DNA of 64,000 nucleotides from an uncultured Sinobacteraceae bacterium (GCA_937902995.1 CALEKY010000094.1:1-64000); one strand, 5' to 3'; shown: positions 17,903-26,763, counted from the first letter of the stretch. The notes: generated by a model not told the origin, from the sequence alone. Made by a program: numbers and translations.

Positions 17903-19906
17903 GTGACCGACGTGCTTCCCTCGCCCCTGAGTCTCTGTCTTGCGGTACTGCTGGCATGGCTCACGATCGGCGTTGTAGGTATTTCGCGACCGAACAACCT
18001 GCGACTGACGCGCCAACTGTTTGCGATCGGCGCCGCGTGCGGTGCAGCGCTCGCGGTCATTGCAGCACTCAGCCTGACGACACCGACCGAGCAATACGTG
18101 CTTGCGCTCGGACTGCCCGATTTGCCGTTTCATGTGCGTCGGGATGCGCTTTCGAGCGTGTTCCTGTTCCTGCTGGGCGCTGCTAGCGCCGGCATTTCCA
18201 CGTTCGCAGCAGGCTACTTCCGCGAGGGGCAAGGCACTCCGCCCGGACTGTTGTGCCTCGAATATCACGCGTTCCTGGCGAGCATGGGCTTCGTCGTGTT
18301 GGCCGACGACGCGTACATGTTCATGGTGGCGTGGGAGGCCATGGCGTTGTCGTCGTACTTTCTCGTCACGACACAGCACCGGATCCCGGAGATTCGCAGC
18401 GCCGGCTTCATTTATCTGCTCATTGCGCATCTCGGGGCGATTGCGATCCTGCTGAGCTTCGGCTTGTTGCAAGGCGGAAGTTGGCAGTTCACGTTCGATG
18501 CGATGCGCGAAGCGCGGCTCGATCCGATTCCCGCAAGCTTCGCATTCCTGCTCGCACTGATCGGCTTCGGCGCGAAAGCGGGTCTCGTCCCGTTACACGT
18601 TTGGCTGCCGGAGGCACATCCCGCAGCCCCCTCCCCCGTCTCGGCATTGATGAGCGGCGTCATGCTCAAGACCGCTCTTTACGGCATCACCCGTGTCGCG
18701 TTCGATTTGCTTGCCGAGCCGATCTGGTGGTGGGGGCTCGTCGCACTCGGCATTGGGCTGTTCACCGCGGTCTTCGGCGTCATCTTCGCCGCGGTTCAAT
18801 CGGACATGAAACGGCTGCTGGCGTATTCGTCCATCGAGAACGTCGGCATTCTGTTCACCGGCTTCGGGCTCGCAATCATTTTCAAAGGCGTCGGAATGCC
18901 GGCTCTGGCTGCAATTGCGTTTGCGGCCATGCTGTATCACGCAACGAATCATGCCTTCATGAAGAGCTTGCTGTTCCTCGGCACCGGCGCAGTCTTGCAC
19001 GCGACCGGAGAACGCAATCTCGGGCGTCTCGGCGGATTGATTCATCGCATGCCCTGGGTTGCGTGGTTGACGCTCGTCGGAGCGCTGGCCATTGCCAGCC
19101 TACCGCCCCTGAACGGTTTCGTTTCCGAGTGGCTGTTGCTGCAATCGCTCTTGTTCTCGTACGAGGTGCCGCGGCCGTTCGTCCATATGCTGCTGCCGCT
19201 GGGCGCCGCACTGCTGGCGCTGGCAGCGGCACTGGCCGCCTATGTGATGGTGAAATTCTATGGCGTGATCTTTCTCGGTCAGCCGCGCGAGAGCACGCTC
19301 CATCGAGCGCACGATGCCGGTTGGCTCGAACGCATCGGTCTTATCTGGCTGGCACTCGGCTGCGTCATGTTCGGTTTGTTCCCGACCTTTGTGCTCGGCT
19401 GCTTGAGCAACGTCGGCGAGCAACTCGGTTTTTCGGGTCTCGAATTGGAGACCGGCTCTTGGTGGTTGCTCGTTCCGCTCGCCGACCGCGAAGCATCGTA
19501 TGCGCCGCTGATCTTCCTCGGTACGGCCACCCTCCTCGTCATTCTCACGATCTACGGCGTACGCCGCTTCTATCACCAGCGCGTGCGTCTAGGACCAGCA
19601 TGGGGATGCGGCTTCGGCGAGTTCTCGGCCCGCATGCAGGACACGGCGGAGGGATTCGGTCAGCCGATCCGTCACCTGTTCAAACCGTTCTTCGATATGA
19701 AGCGGGATCTGCCGACCCCGTTCGACACGGAGCCTCGCTATCGCGTCGTCGTCGGCGATCGTTTGTGGCAATTGCTGTACGTCCCTCTCGGCCGGTTGGT
19801 GCAGCTCGCTGCCAATTCGGTCGCGTGGCTCCAGCAGGGACGCATCGCTTCTTATCTGCTCTATAGCTTCGTGACGCTCATTGCGCTCTTGGCCTTGATG
19901 CTATGA
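17903..19906 (+). CDS. hyfB: Hyf-like antiporter subunit B (NuoL/M/MrpA-type)
   Basis: Polytopic membrane subunit of 667 residues and the first gene of the operon. It matches HyfB/HycC proton-pumping subunits: a quinone-oxidoreductase Proton_antipo_M core with HVWLPEAHPAAPSPVSALMSGVMLKTALYG, then LLAYSSIENVGILFTGFG and LPPLNGFVSEWLL. A long C-terminal region carries further helices. The probable role is ion translocation coupled to the soluble FeS arm. The start is a GTG. Its stop overlaps the hyfC-like start by ATGA, showing an operon. Confidence 0.9.
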   Translation: MTDVLPSPLSLCLAVLLAWLTIGVVGISRPNNLRLTRQLFAIGAACGAALAVIAALSLTTPTEQYVLALGLPDLPFHVRRDALSSVFLFLLGAASAGISTFAAGYFREGQGTPPGLLCLEYHAFLASMGFVVLADDAYMFMVAWEAMALSSYFLVTTQHRIPEIRSAGFIYLLIAHLGAIAILLSFGLLQGGSWQFTFDAMREARLDPIPASFAFLLALIGFGAKAGLVPLHVWLPEAHPAAPSPVSALMSGVMLKTALYGITRVAFDLLAEPIWWWGLVALGIGLFTAVFGVIFAAVQSDMKRLLAYSSIENVGILFTGFGLAIIFKGVGMPALAAIAFAAMLYHATNHAFMKSLLFLGTGAVLHATGERNLGRLGGLIHRMPWVAWLTLVGALAIASLPPLNGFVSEWLLLQSLLFSYEVPRPFVHMLLPLGAALLALAAALAAYVMVKFYGVIFLGQPRESTLHRAHDAGWLERIGLIWLALGCVMFGLFPTFVLGCLSNVGEQLGFSGLELETGSWWLLVPLADREASYAPLIFLGTATLLVILTIYGVRRFYHQRVRLGPAWGCGFGEFSARMQDTAEGFGQPIRHLFKPFFDMKRDLPTPFDTEPRYRVVVGDRLWQLLYVPLGRLVQLAANSVAWLQQGRIASYLLYSFVTLIALLALML

Positions 19907-20850
19907 ACGTCACCACCTGGATTCTGCAAGTCCTGGAGATTCTCGCCGCAGTCGCCGCGGCGCCGCTATTCCTCGGCTGGGTGAATCAGTGCCGCGCATG
20001 GCTGCAGAACCGCAACGCACCGAGCGTGCTGCAGCCCTATCGGAATATTCGCAAGCTGTTCCACAAGGAAGCCGTCATTGCGAGCAACGCCTCGCAGCTC
20101 TTCCGTTTGGCGCCTTACATCGTATTCGGAACGATGGTCACCGCGGCCGCCGTCATTCCTTCGTTGGGCACGCGTCTGCCGTTCACGCGCGCAGCGGACG
20201 CGATCGCGCTCGTCGGTTTGCTGGCGACCGCACGCGTCTTTCTGTCGCTGGCCGCAATGGATGTCGGCACTGCGTTCGGCACGCTCGGCGCGCGGCGCGA
20301 AATGATGGTCGGCTTCCTCGCCGAACCCGCCTTGTTGATGGTGATCTTCGTCGCCTCGATGATCTCGGCGACCACCGCGCTTCCGGATATTTCCGAGCGG
20401 CTCGCGACGCAAGCGCTCGGCTTGTACCCCAGCCTGGCCTTCACGGCCGTGGCGTTCACGATGGTACTGCTCGCCGAAAACGCGCGTATTCCCGTGGACA
20501 ATCCGAGCACGCACCTCGAATTGACGATGATTCATGAAGCGCTGCTGCTCGAGTACTCCGCACGGCATCTAGCGCTCATGGAATGGGCTTCGGCGCTCAA
20601 ACTGTTCAATTACGCGTGCATCGGCTTCGCCTTGTTCGTGCCTTGGGGTGCAGCCATGCAGCAAACGCCTCTCGCGCTTCTGGCTGCCATTCCGGCGCTT
20701 GCCCTCAAGCTGTTGATCGCCGGTGCGGGGCTCGCTTTCATCGAAACGGTGTCGGCGAAGCTGCGCGTCTTCCGTGCGCCCGAATTCTTGGCGACGGCGT
20801 TCCTGTTCGCCGTGCTCGGGCTGCTCGTCCACTTGCTGCTGGGAGCCTGA
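19903..20850 (+). CDS. hyfC: Hyf-like membrane anchor subunit C (NuoH-type)
   Basis: 315-residue membrane protein of the NuoH/HyfC/HycD family, the subunit that docks the soluble arm onto the membrane. Recognisable features are the early QNRNAPSVLQPYRNIRKLFHKE loop region, NARIPVDNPSTHLELTMIHEA (the conserved acidic loop between helices) and EYSARHLALMEWASALK. It follows hyfB by overlap and precedes the hyfE-like gene by 2 nt. The conserved acidic residues typical of HyfC-type subunits are present. Confidence 0.92.
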   Translation: MNVTTWILQVLEILAAVAAAPLFLGWVNQCRAWLQNRNAPSVLQPYRNIRKLFHKEAVIASNASQLFRLAPYIVFGTMVTAAAVIPSLGTRLPFTRAADAIALVGLLATARVFLSLAAMDVGTAFGTLGARREMMVGFLAEPALLMVIFVASMISATTALPDISERLATQALGLYPSLAFTAVAFTMVLLAENARIPVDNPSTHLELTMIHEALLLEYSARHLALMEWASALKLFNYACIGFALFVPWGAAMQQTPLALLAAIPALALKLLIAGAGLAFIETVSAKLRVFRAPEFLATAFLFAVLGLLVHLLLGA

Positions 20851-20852
20851 CG

Positions 20853-21518
20853 ATGTCGCTGCCGCTCGACCTGCAGATCCTGAATTCGCTCGCAGCTCTG
20901 CTCCTGCTCGTTTCGTTTGCGATGTTGTCCCAGCGCCGGATCGTTACGTTGGTCAACCTCTTGGCGTTCCAGGGTGCCTTGTTGTGCGCGGCAACGCTCC
21001 TGCTCGCCTGGCGTACCGGCGCCAATCACCTCTACGTTTCCGCCGGACTGACGCTGGCACTCAAAGTCATCGTGCTGCCCTGGCTGCTGCACCGGCTGAT
21101 CAGACGGCTGGACGTGTACTGGGACACCGAGCCTTTGTTGAATGTCGCCGGCACGATGTTGATCGGCTTGTTGATCGTCGTGTTCTCGTTCGGTCTGGCG
21201 CAGCCGATTTCGGAGCTCGCGAGCACGGCGACGCGCAGCTCGATCGGCATTGCGGTTGCCGTGGTTCTGCTCGCCTTCTTCACCATGATCACTCGCCGCA
21301 AAGCGACCTCGCAAGTCGTCGGCTTCTTGTCGATGGAGAACGGTCTGTTCTTCGGCGCAATGAGCGCGACCTATGGCATGCCGATGATCGTGGAATTCGG
21401 TGTGGCGCTCGACGTGCTCGTCGCAATGCTCGTGTTGGGCGTCTTCTTCTTCCAGATCCGCGAGCAATTCGACAGCCTCGATCTGCAGCACCTGGAAGCG
21501 CTGAAGGAGGACCGCTGA
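20853..21518 (+). CDS. hyfE: Hyf-like small membrane subunit E (NuoK/MrpC-type)
   Basis: 221-residue hydrophobic protein resembling HyfE, which contains a NuoK-like segment. It has about six helices and ends in a charged tail (FDSLDLQHLEALKEDR). The start at 20853 gives a normal HyfE N-terminus (MSLPLDLQILNSLAALLLL); the longer frame beginning at 20583 lies within hyfC. It ends 1 nt before the GTG of the hyfF-like gene, with an AAGGAGG ribosome site inside its last codons. Confidence 0.88.
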   Translation: MSLPLDLQILNSLAALLLLVSFAMLSQRRIVTLVNLLAFQGALLCAATLLLAWRTGANHLYVSAGLTLALKVIVLPWLLHRLIRRLDVYWDTEPLLNVAGTMLIGLLIVVFSFGLAQPISELASTATRSSIGIAVAVVLLAFFTMITRRKATSQVVGFLSMENGLFFGAMSATYGMPMIVEFGVALDVLVAMLVLGVFFFQIREQFDSLDLQHLEALKEDR

Positions 21519-21519
21519 C

Positions 21520-22977
21520 GTGGAATTCATCGCGCTGATCGGGCTGCCGCTCGTTGGAGCACTGATTCTGGCCGTCATCGGCGAGAACCGTCGCGCGCCC
21601 GAGATCAATGTGGCGTTCTCGCTCACAACGTTCCTGGCGGCCTGCGCTTTGACCGCGCGAGTCATCGCCGAAGGCAATCTACTGCTCATCCACAAGCAGA
21701 TCTTCATCGATGCGTTCAACGTTTTCCTCGTCACGCTGACCGCTTTCGTCGGCCTCACGACCTCGCTGTTCTCGCGGCCGTACATGCGCGTCGAATCGGA
21801 GCATCGACGGATTCGTCCGGCTCAGCTGCGCCTCTACCACAGCATGTATCAGCTGTTCATGGCGACCATGCTGATCGCGCTCACCTCGAACAACATGGGA
21901 CTGATGTGGGTGGCGATGGAAGCCGCCACGTTGTCGACGGTGCTGCTCGTGACGCTGTACCGCACGCCGGCCAGCCTCGAAGCAGGCTGGAAGTATTTCG
22001 TGTTGTGCGGCGTCGGCATCGCGCAAGCCTTGTTCGGCACGATCCTCTTGTACTTTGCAGCCGAGAAGATTCTCGGCGCAGAGGGCGTCAGCGCGCTGTT
22101 GTGGACGGATCTGAACAGCGTCAAGACACAGCTCGAGCCGGCGGTGCTCGGCCTTGCCTTCGTGTTCCTGCTCGTCGGCTACGGCACGAAGGTTGGACTT
22201 GCGCCGCTGCACAATTGGTTGCCCGATGCGCACGCCGAAGGCCCAACGCCGATTTCTGCAGTGCTGTCCGGTCTGCTGCTGAACGTCGCGCTCTATGCAG
22301 TCATTCGCTGCAAGGTGCTCGTCGAGGGCTCGCTGCAATCGGATCTGCCGGGCCGCATGTTGATGGGCTTCGGTTTGCTCTCGGTCGTGCTCGCGGCCTT
22401 GTTCCTCTGGCGACAGAAGGACATCAAACGCCTGTTCGCCTATTCGTCGATCGAGCACATGGGCATCATGACGTTTGCCTTCGGAATGGGCGGTCAAGTC
22501 GCCAACTTCGCGGCGCTCCTGCACATGACGGTGCACTCGTTGACGAAGTCGGCGATTTTCTTTGCCGTCGGTCATGCCGCGCAAAAGGCGGGGTCGCAGC
22601 TCATGGACGACATCCGCGGCCTCATCACGTTGAGCCCGACCGTCGGTTGGGGATTGTTGCTCGGCACGGTGGCCATCCTCGGCATCCCGCCCTTCGGCGT
22701 GTTCGCGAGCGAATTCCTCATTCTGACGACCGCCATGCGCGAGCAGCCGTGGGCGACACCGATTCTGTTGTTTGCGCTCGGCATCGCCTTCGCGGCGATC
22801 TTCGGCCGCGTACAGCCGATGGTGTTCGGCGAAACGACCGCAAAGCGGCTCCCGCATCCTCCGGCGCTCATTCCCGTGTTCACGCACTTGGCGCTCGTAC
22901 TGATGCTCGGCGTGTTCATTCCGCCTTCGCTGGCCGAGTGGTATCGCACGGCGGCGCAACTCATCGGAGGCCAATGA
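21520..22977 (+). CDS. hyfF: Hyf-like antiporter subunit F (NuoN/M-type)
   Basis: 485-residue polytopic subunit of the HyfF type, the second ion-pump-like subunit. Conserved segments include VGYGTKVGLAPLHNWLPDAHAEGPTPISAVLSGLLL spread over the antiporter core, FAYSSIEHMGIM and the helix with HMTVHSLTKSAIFF. It starts with GTG after a strong AAGGAGG site. With hyfB it gives the complex two antiporter-like modules and so a likely ion-translocating role. It is followed directly by the hyfG-like gene. Confidence 0.92.
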   Translation: MEFIALIGLPLVGALILAVIGENRRAPEINVAFSLTTFLAACALTARVIAEGNLLLIHKQIFIDAFNVFLVTLTAFVGLTTSLFSRPYMRVESEHRRIRPAQLRLYHSMYQLFMATMLIALTSNNMGLMWVAMEAATLSTVLLVTLYRTPASLEAGWKYFVLCGVGIAQALFGTILLYFAAEKILGAEGVSALLWTDLNSVKTQLEPAVLGLAFVFLLVGYGTKVGLAPLHNWLPDAHAEGPTPISAVLSGLLLNVALYAVIRCKVLVEGSLQSDLPGRMLMGFGLLSVVLAALFLWRQKDIKRLFAYSSIEHMGIMTFAFGMGGQVANFAALLHMTVHSLTKSAIFFAVGHAAQKAGSQLMDDIRGLITLSPTVGWGLLLGTVAILGIPPFGVFASEFLILTTAMREQPWATPILLFALGIAFAAIFGRVQPMVFGETTAKRLPHPPALIPVFTHLALVLMLGVFIPPSLAEWYRTAAQLIGGQ

Positions 22978-22978
22978 C

Positions 22979-24511
22979 ATGATGCGGGCACGTTGGTGGT
23001 TCGATCGCGGTTTGCCGATCGCCGGCATCGCTGGAGCGGCCCGCCTCCCGGTTTCGTCCGAAGAGTGGCGGCAAGCCGCTGAAGACTTCAATGCCACCGG
23101 CGTGCGCCTCTTGGCTCTCTGGGCGACGCGCAACGAGCACGACCGAAATCTCGTACGCGCGGCCTACACGATGGAAGATCGTTTGCTCGTTTTGGATCTC
23201 GAGCTGGCCGGATGGCACTATCCGGCCATCGATCACCTCTTTCCCGCAGCGCTTCGTATGCAGCGCGCTGCTGCGGATTTGTCGGGCGTTCGCGCCATGC
23301 CGATCGACCAGCGACCCTGGCTGCGTCACGCAGGCTGGCCCGAAGATTTCTACCCGCTCGCGAATCGGGAGAATCCGGCGCTGACCGAGCCCGTCGACGA
23401 GCACTACCCGTTCGTTCGCGTGCAGGGTGACGGCGTGCATGAAATCGCCGTCGGCCCCGTCCACGCCGGCATCATCGAACCCGGGCATTTCCGTTTCTCC
23501 GTCGTGGGCGAGAAAGTGCTGAAGCTCGAGGAACGGCTCGGCTACGTGCACAAGGGCATCGAACGGCGCTTCTCCGAATTGCCGCTGCTCGAAGCACACC
23601 GGCTCGCCGCGCGTGTCAGCGGCGATTCTGCCGTTGCATTCTCGTGGGCGTACTGTCAGGCGCTCGAAGGAATTGCAGCCGCTCCGGCGCCGCCGCGCGC
23701 TGCGTATTTGCGCGCCATCGCGCTGGAATGCGAACGCATTGCCAATCATCTCGGCGACTTGGGCGCCCTCGGCAACGACGCGGGCTTCGCCTTCGGACTC
23801 GCGCAATTCTCGCGTTTGAAGGAAATCCTGCTTCGTTCTCTGCAAACGACATTCGGTCAACGCTACTTGATGGACTTCATCGTGCCGGGCGGTGTGCGTA
23901 ACGATGTCGGTGCGAGCACGCTCGACGCGTTGATCGAAACGCTACGCACGATCGAAGGCGAGACCCGAAAGCTCCGGACGATTTACGACGAGCATTCAGG
24001 TGTGCGCGACCGATTCGCGGGAACCGGTACCGTGGCTCCGCAGCTCGCTGCAAAGCTCGGGCTCACGGGCCTCGCCGGCCGCGCGAGCGGACAGAATTAC
24101 GATCTGCGCGTGGACATGCCCTGTCTGCCGTACACCGAGGTCGCGCCGCGAAAAGTCTGTCTCGAGGACGGCGACGTCGCCGCACGTGTTGCAGTTCGTT
24201 TCGACGAGCTCGCCGAATCGATCATGCTCACCCGGAAATTGGCCAAGCGCCTTCCGGACGGCGCAATTCGCACCGACGTGCCGATCCCTGCAGAAGGCCG
24301 TTTCGGCGTGGGTGCCATAGAAGGCTGGCGCGGTCCGGTGTTCGTCGCATTGGAGAGCGGACCCGAAGGATGGGTGCGTCGCTGCCATCCGCACGATCCT
24401 TCGTGGCAGAACTGGCCGGTGCTCGAACACGCGATCATCGGCAACATCGTTCCCGACTTTCCGCTCATCAATAAGTCGTTCAACTTGTCGTACAGCGGGC
24501 ACGATCTATGA
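22979..24511 (+). CDS. hyfG: Hyf/Ehr-like large subunit, NuoC-NuoD fusion, lacking NiFe cysteines
   Basis: 510-residue fusion of a NuoC-like N-terminal domain (about 1-125) and a NuoD/hydrogenase-large-subunit domain. The family core is clear: GPVHAGIIEPGHFRF (from residue 159), LGYVHKGIERRF and ERIANHLGDLGALGNDAGFAFGLAQFSRLKE. The Ni ligands are not. The proximal RxCGxC site reads ARVSGDS (about 211), and the C-terminal DPCxxC site reads SFNLSYSGHDL. It therefore cannot hold a canonical [NiFe] centre. The Tyr that NuoD uses for quinone is also not at its usual place. This pattern fits energy-converting-hydrogenase-related (Ehr) complexes. The active chemistry is unknown. Confidence 0.85.
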   Translation: MMRARWWFDRGLPIAGIAGAARLPVSSEEWRQAAEDFNATGVRLLALWATRNEHDRNLVRAAYTMEDRLLVLDLELAGWHYPAIDHLFPAALRMQRAAADLSGVRAMPIDQRPWLRHAGWPEDFYPLANRENPALTEPVDEHYPFVRVQGDGVHEIAVGPVHAGIIEPGHFRFSVVGEKVLKLEERLGYVHKGIERRFSELPLLEAHRLAARVSGDSAVAFSWAYCQALEGIAAAPAPPRAAYLRAIALECERIANHLGDLGALGNDAGFAFGLAQFSRLKEILLRSLQTTFGQRYLMDFIVPGGVRNDVGASTLDALIETLRTIEGETRKLRTIYDEHSGVRDRFAGTGTVAPQLAAKLGLTGLAGRASGQNYDLRVDMPCLPYTEVAPRKVCLEDGDVAARVAVRFDELAESIMLTRKLAKRLPDGAIRTDVPIPAEGRFGVGAIEGWRGPVFVALESGPEGWVRRCHPHDPSWQNWPVLEHAIIGNIVPDFPLINKSFNLSYSGHDL

Positions 24512-24564
24512 AGAACGATGCTGCGGAATCGCGGATCGCGGCGGCGCGCTAGGCGGACATTCCT

Positions 24565-25083
24565 ATGTGGAAGACACTTCGCCAGATTCAAAAAGTCGGC
24601 CTCGTCACAGAGGCGCCGCCGAGCGCGGACGAAACCTTGCGCGTTCGCGAGGCGCTCCAGCAGCAGATTCTCGCTGTGCTCGGGCGCGCACTCTGCATTC
24701 GACAAGTGGATGCCGGCTCCTGTAACGGGTGCGAGCTCGAAATCCACGCGCTCAACAATCCGATCTACAACCTCGAAGGTCTCGGCATCAAATTCGTCGC
24801 GAGCCCTCGACACGCCGACATGTTGCTCGTAACCGGTCCCGTCACGCGCAACATGGAGCTCGCCCTTCTCCGCACGTATGAAGCGACCCCCGATCCCAAG
24901 CTCGTCGTCGCCGTCGGCGACTGCGGATGCACCGGAGGAATTTTCGGCGAGAGCTATGCGACGCGCGGCCGAGTCTCGAACGTCATCCCAGTGGATGTGA
25001 CGGTTCCAGGATGTCCGCCGGATCCGGTGAAGATCATGCAGGGAATCCTCACGGCGATCACCGCGCGGGAGAAAGCGCGGTAG
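24565..25083 (+). CDS. hyfI: Hyf/Ehr-like iron-sulfur small subunit (NuoB-type)
   Basis: 172-residue NuoB/HyfI-family subunit carrying the cluster next to the large subunit. All expected Cys ligands for a [4Fe-4S] centre are present: CNGC (residues 53 and 56), GDCGC (120/122) and PGCPPDP (150). It therefore still looks redox-competent, in contrast to the large subunit. An N-terminal extension (MWKTLRQIQKVGLVTE) precedes the fold. It is 53 nt after hyfG and is the last gene of the operon; no HyfA/HyfH-type ferredoxin gene follows. Confidence 0.9.
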   Translation: MWKTLRQIQKVGLVTEAPPSADETLRVREALQQQILAVLGRALCIRQVDAGSCNGCELEIHALNNPIYNLEGLGIKFVASPRHADMLLVTGPVTRNMELALLRTYEATPDPKLVVAVGDCGCTGGIFGESYATRGRVSNVIPVDVTVPGCPPDPVKIMQGILTAITAREKAR

Positions 25084-25090
25084 CGAAGAT

Positions 25091-25125
25091 CAGGCTGAAG
25101 GCTGCAGACTGTAGCCTGTAGGTAG
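25091..25125 (+). repeat. Heptamer array, left half (GGCTGAA type)
   Basis: Five 7-bp units (CAGGCTG, AAGGCTG, CAGACTG, TAGCCTG, TAGGTAG) begin 8 nt after the hyfI stop. They converge on the inverted array at 25276-25324 across about 150 nt. The two can form a stem in RNA from either strand between these convergent genes. Confidence 0.8.
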
Positions 25126-25275
25126 GCGCGCGGTGCGCGTCGATAATGGGCGCTGGGCTCTGGTTGGAAAGTTTGCGCGCGAACACGCGCTTACCCTTTG
25201 CCCCCTCCCTACCCCTCCCCACTTCGCAAGGGAGGGAATCGGGCGGCGCATTCGCGCCGCGGACCGTAGCGAATC
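25126..25275. other. Intergenic core between converging arrays
   Basis: About 150 nt with no gene between the convergent hyfI and gatB genes. It contains a CCCTCCC (25213-25219) / GGGAGGG (25230-25236) stem and short GCGCGC palindromes. It may serve as a bidirectional terminator; this is inferred from symmetry and position. Confidence 0.45.
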
Positions 25276-25324
25276 AGCCGCAGCCTGCGACCTTCTCCTT
25301 CAGCCTACAGCCTTCAGTCTACCC
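25276..25324 (-). repeat. Heptamer array, right half (GGCTGAA/GGCTGTA type)
   Basis: Seven units on the plus strand, the clearest being CCTTCAG (25297), CCTACAG (25304) and CCTTCAG (25311). The minus-strand core is GGCTGAA/GGCTGTA. The TAG stop of gatB is inside the unit TCTACCC. It is the inverted partner of 25091-25125. Confidence 0.8.
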
Positions 25325-26755
25325 AGCGAGCTTCTTCTTCAGCAGCTCATTCACCTGCGCCGGATTTGCCTTGCCGGCGGTCAGCTTCATGACTTGACCG
25401 ACGAAGAAGCCGAAGAGCTTGTCCTTACCGGAACGATACTCGGCGAGCTGTTTGGGATTCGCGGCGATCACCTCGTCGATCACTTTCTCGATCGCGCTCG
25501 TATCGGTGATCTGTTTGAGGCCCTTCGCTTCGATGATCGCATCGGCGTCCTTACCTTCGGCCCACATTTGCTCGAATACTTCCTTGGCGATCTTGCCCGA
25601 AATGGTCTGATCGACGATGCGCTTGAGCAGACCGGCCAGACGCTCTGCGTCGACGCGCGATTGTGTGATCTCGAGGTTCTCCTTGTTCAGCGCCGCCGAC
25701 AATTCGACCATCACCCAGTTGGCGGCGAGCTTCTCGTTGCCGCCGAGCGCCGCAACGACCGTCTCATAGTAGTCGGCGATTTCGCGGCTCGAGGTAAGCA
25801 CACCGGCGTCGTACTCCGACAAACCGAATTTTTCGATGTACCGCGCCGCCTTCTCGTCGGGCAGCTCGGGCAACGTGCCGCGCACCGTCTCGATGAACTC
25901 ATCGTCCAGCACCAGCGGCAACAGGTCGGGATCCGGGAAATAACGATAGTCGTTGGCCTCTTCCTTCGTGCGCAGCGACCGCGTCTCGCCCTTGTCGGGA
26001 TCGTACAGGCGCGTTTCCTGCTGGACCTTGCCGCCGCTTTCGAGAATGTCGATCTGGCGCGCCACTTCGTAGTTGATCGCTTTCTCGATGAAACGGAACG
26101 AGTTGAGATTCTTGATCTCGCAGCGCGTACCGAATTCCTTCTGACCGACCGGGCGCACGGACACATTGGCGTCGCATCGGAACGAGCCTTCCTGCATGTT
26201 GCCGTCGCAGATGTCGAGGTAGCGCACGAGCGTGTGCACCTTCTTCATGTAGGCGACGGCTTCTTTGGCCGAGCGCATATCCGGCTCGGAAACGATTTCG
26301 AGCAAGGGCGTACCGGCACGGTTCAAGTCGATACCGGAAGCGCCCTGAAAATCTTCGTGCAGGGACTTGCCGGCATCCTCTTCGAGATGCGCGCGCGTGA
26401 TACCGATGGTCTTGCGCGTGCCGTCCTCCAACACGATGTCCAGCTTGCCCTTCGCGACGATCGGCAGCTCGTACTGACTGATTTGGTAGCCCTTGGGAAG
26501 ATCCGGATAAAAGTAGTTCTTACGGGCGAAGACCGAACGCCGCGCAATCGTGGCGTTACAGGCCAGACCGAACTTCACGGCCATCCGCACCGCCTCGCGA
26601 TTCAGGACCGGCAGCACACCCGGATAACCGAGATCGACGAGATTTGCCTGCGCGTTCGGCGGCGCTCCGAACGCCGTGGGTGCGCTCGAGAAGATTTTGC
26701 TCTTCGTCGAGAGTTGCGCGTGGATTTCGAGGCCGATGACGGTTTCCCACTTCAT
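25319..26755 (-). CDS. gatB: Asp-tRNA(Asn)/Glu-tRNA(Gln) amidotransferase subunit B
   Basis: tRNA-binding and kinase subunit of GatCAB, which amidates misacylated Glu-tRNA(Gln) or Asp-tRNA(Asn). The 478-residue protein has the expected WETVIGLEIHAQLSTKSKIF start and YPGVLPVLNREAV. The GatB core (SFRCDANVSVRP) is followed by a YqeY-like C-terminal domain ending in LLKKKLAG. The stop codon lies in a heptamer repeat unit. It is downstream of gatA, with a repeat array in the gap. Confidence 0.97.
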   Translation of the reverse strand: MKWETVIGLEIHAQLSTKSKIFSSAPTAFGAPPNAQANLVDLGYPGVLPVLNREAVRMAVKFGLACNATIARRSVFARKNYFYPDLPKGYQISQYELPIVAKGKLDIVLEDGTRKTIGITRAHLEEDAGKSLHEDFQGASGIDLNRAGTPLLEIVSEPDMRSAKEAVAYMKKVHTLVRYLDICDGNMQEGSFRCDANVSVRPVGQKEFGTRCEIKNLNSFRFIEKAINYEVARQIDILESGGKVQQETRLYDPDKGETRSLRTKEEANDYRYFPDPDLLPLVLDDEFIETVRGTLPELPDEKAARYIEKFGLSEYDAGVLTSSREIADYYETVVAALGGNEKLAANWVMVELSAALNKENLEITQSRVDAERLAGLLKRIVDQTISGKIAKEVFEQMWAEGKDADAIIEAKGLKQITDTSAIEKVIDEVIAANPKQLAEYRSGKDKLFGFFVGQVMKLTAGKANPAQVNELLKKKLAG

Positions 26756-26763
26756 TGTTCAGG

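Noticed and set aside
17549..18472. 307-residue minus-strand frame over the RHH gene and hyfB
   Set aside because: Only the last 89 codons look like a protein; the rest is antisense to hyfB.
21679..23133. 484-residue minus-strand frame
   Set aside because: Antisense to hyfF, Arg/Gln/His-rich.
22979..24511. Annotation as an active [NiFe]-hydrogenase large subunit
   Set aside because: All Ni-ligand cysteines are missing, so hydrogenase activity is not supported.
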